In this document: piece by piece, positions 1-5,697 of the stretch
Layout of the letters: each line of letters starts with the position of its first letter
Position numbering within the stretch: position 1 is the stretch's first letter
Program-made: the position numbers and the translations under genes
Origin: B8-G4 sp033720735
GTDB lineage: Bacteria; Bacteroidota; Bacteroidia; Chitinophagales; Saprospiraceae
Length of the DNA stretch: 7,928 bases
Direction of reading: 5' to 3'
Assembly: GCA_033720735.1 (NCBI GenBank)
Contig: JAWWBX010000207.1
Span: 1-7,928 of the forward strand
The notes under the pieces: model-generated
Told to the model about the DNA's origin: nothing
The model's input: only the letters and a program-made list of their open reading frames with translations
Database searches by the model: none

Positions 1-71
1 CGCGCGCTCTCTCTCACTAGTTGTAGTTAGGTTGAGCCATGCCTGGTGGTTGCGGGAGGTCACCACGATTG

Positions 72-116
72 ATTCACTTGTCATCCCTAGCGACGAGGCC
101 CTCCGAGGAGTCGAGG
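72..116. repeat. 45-bp direct repeat, copy 1 (palindrome with truncated right arm)
   Basis: This block is identical over 45 bases to 141-185. It contains the left palindrome arm GTCATCCCT (80-88), the inner arm CGAC (91-94) and its partner GTCG (110-113). The outer right arm stops after AGG (114-116), where the sequence switches to unrelated bases, so the long stem seen in copy 2 cannot form fully here. The sequence resembles the GTCATCC...GGATGAC class of short intergenic palindromes that I recall as common in Bacteroidota and other phyla. That family assignment is from memory. Confidence 0.85.
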
Positions 117-140
117 CTGGACTCACACAAGTTGTAGTTA

Positions 141-191
141 ATTCACTTGTCATCCCTAGCGACGAGGCCCTCCGAGGAGTCGAGGGATGAC
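141..191. repeat. 45-bp direct repeat, copy 2, with intact REP-like palindrome
   Basis: Positions 141-185 repeat 72-116 exactly. Here the palindrome is complete. GTCATCCCT (149-157) pairs with AGGGATGAC (183-191). After a 2-nt bulge (158-159), CGAC (160-163) pairs with GTCG (179-182), leaving a 15-nt loop (164-178) that itself holds CTCC/GGAG. Such a 13-bp interrupted stem is typical of mobile repetitive extragenic palindromes, which in many bacteria are mobilised by RAYT-type transposases. No such transposase is in this window. The right arm also forms half of a perfect 14-bp palindrome at 185-198, so it abuts the next element directly. Confidence 0.85.
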
Positions 192-198
192 GTCATCC

Positions 199-248
199 TC
201 ATACTTCCGTATTTCGACTAAGCCCCTACGGGGCGCACGGAGAAATCC
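199..248. repeat. Second REP-like hairpin element
   Basis: The core is a perfect 5-bp stem with a 3-nt loop: GCCCC (222-226), TAC, GGGGC (230-234). Outer arms ATTTC (211-215) and GAAAT (242-246) flank it. The motif TTTCGACT (212-219) followed by GGAGAAATC (239-247) resembles a very common Bacteroidota intergenic repeat whose ends read roughly TTTCGAC...GGAGAAATC; this similarity is recalled, not searched. It abuts the preceding palindrome through the 14-bp junction at 185-198. It may form a transcript-end structure for the minus-strand operon. Confidence 0.6.
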
Positions 249-273
249 AGCCAACGGTCTCAATCATTACTTG

Positions 274-291
274 GCATTCTCCGCATTCTCC
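274..291. repeat. 9-nt tandem duplication (GCATTCTCC x2)
   Basis: GCATTCTCC occurs twice in perfect tandem (274-282 and 283-291) and is followed by GCGGTGAATTC. The block resembles intergenic repeats of the form CTCTGCG/CTCCGCGGTGAA that I recall from several phyla. It sits 25 bases beyond the peroxidase stop codon and has no evident coding role. Confidence 0.6.
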
Positions 292-316
292 GCGGTGAAT
301 TCTGAGCGTTCCTTAG

Positions 317-1420
317 CTACCTCTCAAACGGATCGGAGAACCGCTCATCCGCCAAGTACGCGTGGTCGGTCAAGGTCTCCAGAAAGCGGATCAGCGCAGT
401 GACCTGCTGATCGTCCAGGCCGAGCCGTGCCGGTCCGCCCGTTTGCCAGTCGCGCAGCTCGAAGGACAGGTTCTCGTGGTCCTGGATATTGTTGTTGTAA
501 TGGTCGATCACTTCTTCCAGCGTTGAGAAACGTCCGTCGTGCATATAGGGCGCGGTCACCGCGATGTTCCGCAACGACGGGATCTTGAATTCACCAACCT
601 CCTCGGGGTCGAAGGCACCGGCACCGGGGTCCGCGTAGACCTCGTCGAGACCGATGTTGGCCTGTGGATCATCCCAGCCACCGAAGAAACCGCCGCGTTC
701 ATTGAAGTCCTGGCCGAGGTGGCACTGGTAGCAGCGGCCTTCGCCAAAGAAGACCTGCTGTCCGAGCAGCTCAAGATGATTGAATTCTTCGATACCGGCC
801 TGCACCCGGTCAAACTTGCTGCGGGCGGAGATCATGCTGCGCACGAATTGCGCGAGGGCATCCACCACGCGCTCCTGGGTGATGTCGGACGAACCGAATG
901 CCTGCTCGAACAACGCCGGATAGTACGTGGCCTTGTTGAGTTTGGCCAGCAGGAACTCGATGTCGTCGAGTCCCATCTCCTGATGGTTGCGCACCGGTCG
1001 CAGCACCAGGTCCTCCAGGCTTTTTGAACGGCCATCCCAGAAGAGCATGCGGTCGTCATACAAGTTGATCAGTGCCGGGGTATGGCGCGTGAGCACCTGC
1101 TCGTGCACGCCGCTGCTCAGGGCGGTCCCGTCACCAAAACCGGCCGACTGCACGTGGCAGGTGGCACACGATACCTTGTTGGTCCGTGAGAGGATCTTGT
1201 CATAGAACAGGACCCGCCCGAGGGTGGCTCCGGCGTCGGTCACCGCAAAGCGGGACTCGTCGACCCAGTAGCTGCTTTCCACAGCTGGCTCGGAATAATT
1301 GGCCAGGGTGGCTGGCAACACCGGCTCAGGGGCGATAATCCGCGGTTGCTCGTCGTTGCATGCAACGATGCACAACGTGGTCAGAATGACAGAGGCGAAA
1401 AGGAGTTTGGTCCGGGTCAT
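317..1420 (-). CDS. Di-heme cytochrome c peroxidase (MauG/CcpA-like) lipoprotein
   Basis: The protein has 367 residues. Enzymes of this family reduce hydrogen peroxide with electrons from small c-type cytochromes or quinol routes, or oxidise protein side chains (MauG). The start is ATG with a lipoprotein signal; the lipobox I-V-A-C puts the acylated Cys at 21, so the mature protein is membrane-anchored in the periplasm or on the outer membrane. Two c-heme sites are visible: CATCH (85-89) and CYQCH (230-234). Family hallmarks are RHTPALIN (112-119), FWDGR (127-131) with the conserved Trp, NHQEMG (145-150) with the probable catalytic-region Glu, and PYMHDGRF (291-298), whose Met293 is the likely axial ligand of the second heme. 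Length and order match full-length bacterial members. It is the last gene of a three-gene operon, beginning 3 bp after the upstream stop codon, with no clear Shine-Dalgarno. The physiological substrate is not evident, so peroxidase versus MauG-like oxidase cannot be decided here. Confidence 0.93.
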   Translation of the reverse strand: MTRTKLLFASVILTTLCIVACNDEQPRIIAPEPVLPATLANYSEPAVESSYWVDESRFAVTDAGATLGRVLFYDKILSRTNKVSCATCHVQSAGFGDGTALSSGVHEQVLTRHTPALINLYDDRMLFWDGRSKSLEDLVLRPVRNHQEMGLDDIEFLLAKLNKATYYPALFEQAFGSSDITQERVVDALAQFVRSMISARSKFDRVQAGIEEFNHLELLGQQVFFGEGRCYQCHLGQDFNERGGFFGGWDDPQANIGLDEVYADPGAGAFDPEEVGEFKIPSLRNIAVTAPYMHDGRFSTLEEVIDHYNNNIQDHENLSFELRDWQTGGPARLGLDDQQVTALIRFLETLTDHAYLADERFSDPFER

Positions 1421-1423
1421 AAC

Positions 1424-2089
1424 TCAGAAATGAAATTGAACAAACATCGATGCCGGTAGATAGATGTCCAGCCTGGTACCGGTCGTCTTGCTCAGTTGGT
1501 TATTAAAATCGGGAAAATTTTCGAAGATCTCGGTATGTGTCGTCTTGTACCGGGTCGCGTAAAAGGCACTTTCTGTCCTGAGTGAAATGCGCGGGGACAC
1601 ATGCCAGGTCAACTGGAGAAACGGTCCGCCACCAATGCCCTGATCTTCCATCTCCTGAGTGATCTTGTCGAAGCCGGAGTCATCGGTGATCTCTTCCAAA
1701 TGATAATACCCTGCAATGTCCACGCCAGTAGCAACTTGCCATCGCGGATGTTGCAGGACATGGATACCGGCACCGATCCGGCCGTCCAGGCGCAGGTCGG
1801 TCCGCTTCTGGCTGTCGGCAAATCCCTCGTGGACCACGGTCTCAGTGGCGTATTCGGGTCCGACGCCTGCCCGCAATAACAGTTTGCCCAGTGCGAGGTC
1901 ATAGGTCAGCAGGTAGGGCAGGGCATCTTCCCGCTCCGTGCCGTCGAACAAATTGTGGAGCAGTCCGGTGGCATTGAGGCCAAGAGCATGTTTCAACACA
2001 GGTGCATCGGTCACCGGCTGTTGCGCCCCCAGTGGTAAACAGGTGATGAGTGCCAGGACGGTCGATATCATGCGGTTGATCCTGCTCAT
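1424..2089 (-). CDS. Small outer-membrane beta-barrel protein, unknown function
   Basis: The protein has 221 residues and no family was recognised by name. The N-terminus is a Sec signal peptide (hydrophobic 7-20, probable cleavage after G-A at 21-22 before QQ). The rest shows alternating polar/hydrophobic stretches that could form about eight transmembrane strands, for example around 35-47, 57-67, 68-79, 98-112, 116-129, 151-163, 166-180 and 205-221. The last residue is Phe in MFVQFHF, the usual C-terminal signal recognised by the BAM complex for barrel insertion. The start ATG overlaps the stop of the preceding gene as ATGA, which favours it over an internal ATG at residue 7. It lies between a propeller lipoprotein and a di-heme peroxidase. 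A channel, scaffold or surface anchor for these partners is possible but inferred only from context. Confidence 0.8.
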   Translation of the reverse strand: MSRINRMISTVLALITCLPLGAQQPVTDAPVLKHALGLNATGLLHNLFDGTEREDALPYLLTYDLALGKLLLRAGVGPEYATETVVHEGFADSQKRTDLRLDGRIGAGIHVLQHPRWQVATGVDIAGYYHLEEITDDSGFDKITQEMEDQGIGGGPFLQLTWHVSPRISLRTESAFYATRYKTTHTEIFENFPDFNNQLSKTTGTRLDIYLPASMFVQFHF

Positions 2090-3360
2090 TGGTAGTCGAT
2101 CTTTGAAATCAGGGTGCGGGCCGCGCCATTGACAAAGAGGACGGCCGTGGAGTATAGCGTGCCTTCATCTGCAAAGAGGTTGGTCGGTGTAAAGCTGAAC
2201 GGATAGACCCGATCGAGGGCGTAGTCTGCCGTGACGTCAAACATCTTGATCTCGGCATTCTCCACACCAAAGCCTGCGGTGAACAGGCGCGTCCCGTCAG
2301 GAGAAAAGGTGAGACCCTGGTAAAAATTCGAACCGCCTTCGAGTGCGGTGACGGGTTCGAGGTTGGCGTCCATGATCTGCCCAAAATTGGACATCGCAAA
2401 CACCAGGTAATCGGGTCGCGGACTGAGCAGGACCGCAGATCCCGCCACGACAATGGGTTCCATGCGCTCAATGCCGAGAGACCAGCCGGTGATCCGGTAT
2501 CTGGCCACTTGTGTCAGCGCAAATTCCCACACCGTCACGACATTGTCGCCGGTGCTGGCGGCGGCGAGAAACCTGGGATTGATGGTGACGGATCCCACCG
2601 TTGACCGTTGCTGTCGCTGTGCCCTGTCGTAGACTGCAATGGTTCCGTTGCTGCGTGTCACGATGATCAGTTCGTCCACTACGACAAAGTCGAGCACATT
2701 GAACGCCGTATTGATCGTATGCGACCAGTGCAGGGATTCCCGGTCGGCGATAAAGATGACCGAGTTGCGGTCGCACAGGTATACTTCGTCCTTACCCTGA
2801 TATTGCCCAAAACGGATGATCGGGGTGTTCAGGGTGTACAACTCGCTGGCCTGGACTTCGTCTTCCTCGTAATTGTAGCGGAAGAGCAGGTCACGGGCGC
2901 GGTCGAATCCTACGATCTCGTCATGCGCGGTATCGGCCGCCATGACATCGGCGCGGAAATCAATGACCTGAAAATTGAGACCGACATGCCTGGTCGGAGA
3001 CATCAGGAAGCGCCCGCCGATCCTGGCGTATACCTTGTAGTACACGTCGGATTCGATCGGGAGCTGAAAGTCTGTAAACGTCGTTTTGGTGCGTTGGTCG
3101 ATCCGGGCCACGATGGCCGTCAAGCCGGAGACTTCCGGTTCAGGTGTGTCAGGAATACTGTCGATCGAGCGGAGTATGATGTATTCTTCAAACGAGGAGA
3201 CATCGACCTGTGTCCAGTTGAGATCAACGCTGTGATCTTTCTGGTCTGCCGTCAGTGCGAGCGGATATGCAAACGGTGCAGGGGTGATATCCGGATCTGA
3301 ACAAGCTGTTGCCAACAGCAGGGCATAGAGAAAGAGGCAGATCCGGGGTATTGACTTCAT
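2086..3360 (-). CDS. Lipoprotein with fibronectin-III-like domain and beta-propeller-like region
   Basis: The protein has 424 residues from the chosen ATG at 3358-3360. The frame stays open upstream to a GTG at 3379-3381, but the ATG directly precedes a good lipoprotein signal (basic MKSIPR, hydrophobic 7-17, A-T-A-C with Cys20), so the upstream start is unlikely. Residues about 30-130 look like a fibronectin type III fold (LALTADQ..VDLNWT, EEYIILRS, DVYYKVYARIGG). Residues about 140-424 show repeated short beta-strand blocks with WD40/YVTN-like signatures: EVYLCDRNSVIFIADR, IIVTRSNGTIAVYDR, VVTVWEF, and a PD40-like FSPDGTRLFTAGF at 352-364. A beta-propeller is the most likely fold. The acidic residues just after the lipid-bearing Cys (SDPD) could fit a Bacteroidota surface-export signal, though weakly. 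It is the first gene of the operon and overlaps the barrel gene by 4 bp. A binding or scaffold role is likelier than catalysis, as no catalytic motif was seen. Confidence 0.83.
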   Translation of the reverse strand: MKSIPRICLFLYALLLATACSDPDITPAPFAYPLALTADQKDHSVDLNWTQVDVSSFEEYIILRSIDSIPDTPEPEVSGLTAIVARIDQRTKTTFTDFQLPIESDVYYKVYARIGGRFLMSPTRHVGLNFQVIDFRADVMAADTAHDEIVGFDRARDLLFRYNYEEDEVQASELYTLNTPIIRFGQYQGKDEVYLCDRNSVIFIADRESLHWSHTINTAFNVLDFVVVDELIIVTRSNGTIAVYDRAQRQQRSTVGSVTINPRFLAAASTGDNVVTVWEFALTQVARYRITGWSLGIERMEPIVVAGSAVLLSPRPDYLVFAMSNFGQIMDANLEPVTALEGGSNFYQGLTFSPDGTRLFTAGFGVENAEIKMFDVTADYALDRVYPFSFTPTNLFADEGTLYSTAVLFVNGAARTLISKIDYQ

Positions 3361-3381
3361 GGCGTTGTGCACATGTAACAC

Positions 3382-3389
3382 TAAAACTA
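3382..3389 (-). promoter_or_regulatory. Candidate -7 box for the three-gene envelope operon
   Basis: Read on the minus strand this is TAGTTTTA, which matches the Bacteroidota consensus TAnnTTTG except at the last base. It would place the transcript start near 3377 and give a leader of about 17 nt. No convincing -33 TTTG element is seen at the expected distance, so this is tentative. Confidence 0.3.
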
Positions 3390-3467
3390 ACGATAAAGAC
3401 AGCCCTGGAGGCCCGCCAAGTTGGGTGAGTTTGCCAACATTTTTACAAATAGCAGAGGTTGTGGGGG

Positions 3468-3475
3468 TATCTTTG
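3468..3475 (+). promoter_or_regulatory. Bacteroidota-type -7 box (TAnnTTTG) for rnr
   Basis: TATCTTTG is a full match to the TAnnTTTG consensus of the Bacteroidota primary sigma factor. A T-rich stretch TTTTTAC (3440-3446) lies about where a -33 element would be, but it is not a clean TTTG. The expected transcript start is near 3480, leaving only about 9 nt before the ATG at 3489. This argues against translation starting at the upstream in-frame TTG (3459), which would lie before the transcript start. Confidence 0.6.
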
Positions 3476-3488
3476 CGCGCTGAATCAT

Positions 3489-5657
3489 ATGGGAAAGAAG
3501 AAAAAGAAACGCAAAATGATCAAGGGACAGAAGCTTGACACAAGGACGCTGCAACGTGAGGTATTGAGATACCTGCGGCAGAATGCGTCAAAACCGCTGA
3601 GTGCCCGCCAATTGATCAAGCGGCTGAAGATCGCCAACGACAAGAACAGCATGACCAAAGCACTCAAGCAGCTCGTGAAGGCCAACAAGGTGCAGCAAAC
3701 GGGCGGCGCCTACTTTGCGACCGGCAAGCCGCCGCGCACGGCCAGGCGTGAGGAAACACATACCGGCGTGGTCGACATGACGCGCTCGGGCGACGCCTAT
3801 ATCGTGATCCAGGACAAGGAAGACGACGTGTACGTGCGGGGCGAGGACCTGGCTGGTGCCATGCACGGCGACACCGTAGAGGTCGTGGTGCGCAACCGCA
3901 ACCGGCGGCGCCCCGATGGTTATATCAAACAGGTGGTCAAGCGTGCTACCGACCATTTCATCGGCACCTATTACGAATTCAAGAAGTACAGCGTGGTATC
4001 CCCCGAACGGGTGCGGGTGCCGTTTGATATCATCGTCGAACTCGAGAATACCCAAAACGCCAACCATGGCGACAAAGTGGTCGTACAGGTGATCGACTGG
4101 AGCGGCCGCCTGAATGGCTCCCCGGAAGGACGGATCACCGTCGTGCTTGGTCAGCCGGGCTCCAGCGATATCGAAATGCAATCTCTCCTGTTGCAGAACG
4201 GGTTTAACGTTGCTTTCCCTGACGACGTGTTGCAGGAGGCAGCAAAGTTGCCAGATGCGCCGACGGAGGAGGACAAGCGCGGCCGGCGTGACTTTCGTGA
4301 CATTCCCACGTTTACCATCGATCCGGGTACAGCCAAGGACTTTGATGACGCCCTGTCTATCCGGAAACTTGACAATGGTCAGTTGGAGATCGGTATTCAC
4401 ATTGCCGATGTAACCCATTTCGTGCGGCCAGGGACCGCCATCGACAAGGAGGCTTACCGGCGGTCTACCTCCGTCTACCTGGTGGACCGGGTGGCGCCCA
4501 TGCTCCCCGAGGAGCTGTCGAACGCCCTGTGTTCGCTGCGTCCGGAGGAGGAGAGCTTGTGCTTCTCCGCCGTCTTTACGCTCGATGACAAACACAATGT
4601 GCGCAGCCGGTGGTTTGGCAAAACGGTGATCTACTCGGACCGACGCTTTACCTATGAAGAGGCGCAGGAGGTGATCGAGTCGCGGGAGGGTGATTTCGCG
4701 GAAGAGCTGCACACCCTCAACACCATCGCGCACAAGATGCGCAAGGACCGTCTGCGCAACGGGGCCCTGATGTTCGAAACGGACGAGGTGCAGTTTGTGC
4801 TGGACGAGCACGGGGTACCCGTGGAGTTGTACGTCAAGGAACGCAAGGACGCACACCTGCTCGTGGAGGACTTCATGCTCCTGGCGAATAAAGAAGTGGC
4901 CAAGTTTATCGGGGAGACGCGCAAGGACGACCGCATCCCGTTCGTCTATCGCGTGCACGACCTGCCTGATCCCGACAAGGTTGCGGAGCTCGCGATGTTT
5001 GCCCGCGAGTTCGACATCCACATGAAGATCGACACGCCAAAGCAGATCGCACAGTCCTTCAACCACCTGGCGAAGGCTGCGCGCGACAATGAGGCCCTGC
5101 ATATCCTCGAGCCGCTGGCGATCCGCTGCATGGCCAAGGCCGAATACAACATCGACAACATCGGGCACTACGGCCTGGCCTTTGATTTCTATACGCACTT
5201 CACCTCGCCGATCCGTCGCTACTCAGACGTGCTGGTGCACCGCATCCTGCACGAGAATATCGATGGCCGCACCAAACGCCACAACCCCTCCAAACTGCAG
5301 GATCAGTGCCGCCATATTTCTGACATGGAACGCAAGGCACAGCAGGCCGAGCGCGATTCGATCAAGTACAAGCAGGCCGAGTTTATGCAGCAGTTTGTCG
5401 GAGAGACGATGACCGGCTATGTCTCGGGTATGATCGACCGCGGATTGTTTGTCAAGCTCGAGGCCACGCACGCTGAGGGCCTGGCCGGCTTTGAGCGATT
5501 TGATGAGCCGTTTGAACTCACCCCGTCAGGACTGAGTGCGCGCGGCAAGCGATCTGGCACCGTCTACAAGATGGGTGACAAGGTCGATGTGCGCATCCTG
5601 GACGCCGATCCTGGCAAGCGGCAGATCGAGATGGAGATGGTGGGGCATGCAAAGTGA
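3489..5657 (+). CDS. rnr: Ribonuclease R (RNB-family 3'-5' exoribonuclease)
   Basis: The protein has 722 residues from the ATG at 3489. RNase R degrades RNA processively from the 3' end, including structured rRNA, tRNA and mRNA fragments, in the cytoplasm. Domain order: a very basic N-terminus (GKKKKKRK at 2-9), a winged-helix region (about 17-75), cold-shock/OB domains (about 90-220), the RNB catalytic domain (about 270-595) and a C-terminal S1 domain (about 637-717). The catalytic metal site IDPGTAKDFDDALS (277-290) carries Asp278, Asp284, Asp286 and Asp287. The second RNB signature HYGLAFDFYTHFTSPIRRYSD (from 560) is intact. The protein ends right after S1, without the long Lys-rich tail of the 813-residue E. 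coli enzyme; its basic cluster lies at the N-terminus instead. An in-frame TTG at 3459 would add ten residues but lies upstream of the likely transcript start. The gene is monocistronic and convergent with the next gene. Confidence 0.97.
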   Translation: MGKKKKKRKMIKGQKLDTRTLQREVLRYLRQNASKPLSARQLIKRLKIANDKNSMTKALKQLVKANKVQQTGGAYFATGKPPRTARREETHTGVVDMTRSGDAYIVIQDKEDDVYVRGEDLAGAMHGDTVEVVVRNRNRRRPDGYIKQVVKRATDHFIGTYYEFKKYSVVSPERVRVPFDIIVELENTQNANHGDKVVVQVIDWSGRLNGSPEGRITVVLGQPGSSDIEMQSLLLQNGFNVAFPDDVLQEAAKLPDAPTEEDKRGRRDFRDIPTFTIDPGTAKDFDDALSIRKLDNGQLEIGIHIADVTHFVRPGTAIDKEAYRRSTSVYLVDRVAPMLPEELSNALCSLRPEEESLCFSAVFTLDDKHNVRSRWFGKTVIYSDRRFTYEEAQEVIESREGDFAEELHTLNTIAHKMRKDRLRNGALMFETDEVQFVLDEHGVPVELYVKERKDAHLLVEDFMLLANKEVAKFIGETRKDDRIPFVYRVHDLPDPDKVAELAMFAREFDIHMKIDTPKQIAQSFNHLAKAARDNEALHILEPLAIRCMAKAEYNIDNIGHYGLAFDFYTHFTSPIRRYSDVLVHRILHENIDGRTKRHNPSKLQDQCRHISDMERKAQQAERDSIKYKQAEFMQQFVGETMTGYVSGMIDRGLFVKLEATHAEGLAGFERFDEPFELTPSGLSARGKRSGTVYKMGDKVDVRILDADPGKRQIEMEMVGHAK

Positions 5658-5697
5658 TCGCCCTAAAGCTATGAAGTGAGTTGCCTGGCGATCATTT
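5652..5697. terminator. Probable bidirectional terminator overlapping both stop codons
   Basis: TGATCGCC (5655-5662) is a perfect inverted match to GGCGATCA (5687-5694). One G-T wobble and two A-T pairs extend the stem to 11 bp (5652-5662 with 5687-5697). The loop is 24 nt. The left arm contains the rnr TGA (5655-5657) and the right arm the TGA of the minus-strand membrane protein gene (5692-5694), so one structure can end both convergent transcripts. The following T-runs are short in both directions (TTT, CTTT), so efficient intrinsic termination is not certain. Confidence 0.6.

Larger units (their letters stand above)
1..316. other. Gene-free repeat-rich intergenic region downstream of the peroxidase operon
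   Basis: No convincing coding sequence was found here. A 71-codon open frame starting at 187 runs out of the repeats into the antisense of the peroxidase gene, with low-complexity Ser/Arg-rich composition, and was dismissed. The stretch is a patchwork of repeats. An 11-nt word (AGTTGTAGTTA) occurs at 19-29 and 130-140. A 45-bp direct repeat lies at 72-116 and 141-185, a hairpin element at about 199-248, and a 9-nt tandem duplication at 274-291. A further small inverted repeat, GTGGT (46-50) with ACCAC (62-66), lies between the first word and the first 45-bp copy. The palindromes lie downstream of the minus-strand operon and could stop or stabilise its transcript, but no T-rich tail typical of an intrinsic terminator is obvious. 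Confidence 0.7.
3361..3488. other. Divergent promoter region between the envelope operon and rnr
   Basis: This 128-bp stretch separates the two diverging genes and must hold promoters for both. It contains a candidate -7 box in each direction (listed separately), an inverted repeat GTTGG (3420-3424) with CCAAC (3434-3438), and a perfect 8-bp palindrome TGTGCACA (3366-3373) just upstream of the lipoprotein ATG. The palindromes could be operator sites, but both are short enough to occur by chance. Confidence 0.6.

Noticed and set aside
72..185. Two 45-bp repeats as a minimal CRISPR array
   Set aside because: There are only two copies 24 bp apart, the repeat is longer than usual, it is a long interrupted palindrome of REP type, and no cas gene is nearby.
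1..316. tRNA or other structured RNA gene in the left intergenic region
   Set aside because: The hairpins present are repeat palindromes. No cloverleaf arms, T-loop GTTCRA box or other known RNA consensus could be assembled.
187..402. 71-codon plus-strand frame at the left edge
   Set aside because: It runs from the palindromic repeats into antisense peroxidase sequence, with low-complexity Ser/Arg-rich composition and no domain.
539..1027. 162-codon plus-strand frame opposite the peroxidase
   Set aside because: It is antisense to the part of the peroxidase gene that encodes the second heme site and its surroundings, so it is a shadow.
2608..3300. 230-codon plus-strand frame opposite the propeller lipoprotein
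   Set aside because: It is fully antisense to a gene with a good lipoprotein signal and domain structure, has no signal or domain of its own, and no promoter was seen.
3361..3381. Upstream GTG start for the propeller lipoprotein (seven extra residues)
   Set aside because: The extension would push the charged start of the signal peptide inward, and the ATG at 3358-3360 gives a normal lipoprotein signal. The predicted transcript start also lies inside the extension.
3459..3488. Upstream TTG start for RNase R (ten extra residues)
   Set aside because: It overlaps the TAnnTTTG promoter box, so it would probably not be transcribed. The ATG at 3489 gives the usual Lys-rich beginning.
3588..5198. 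536-codon open frame antisense to rnr
   Set aside because: It lies wholly within a clear RNase R gene in a GC-rich genome, where long antisense frames are common. Its translation has no recognisable domain and has the His/Val/Arg-rich look of reverse-complemented coding sequence.
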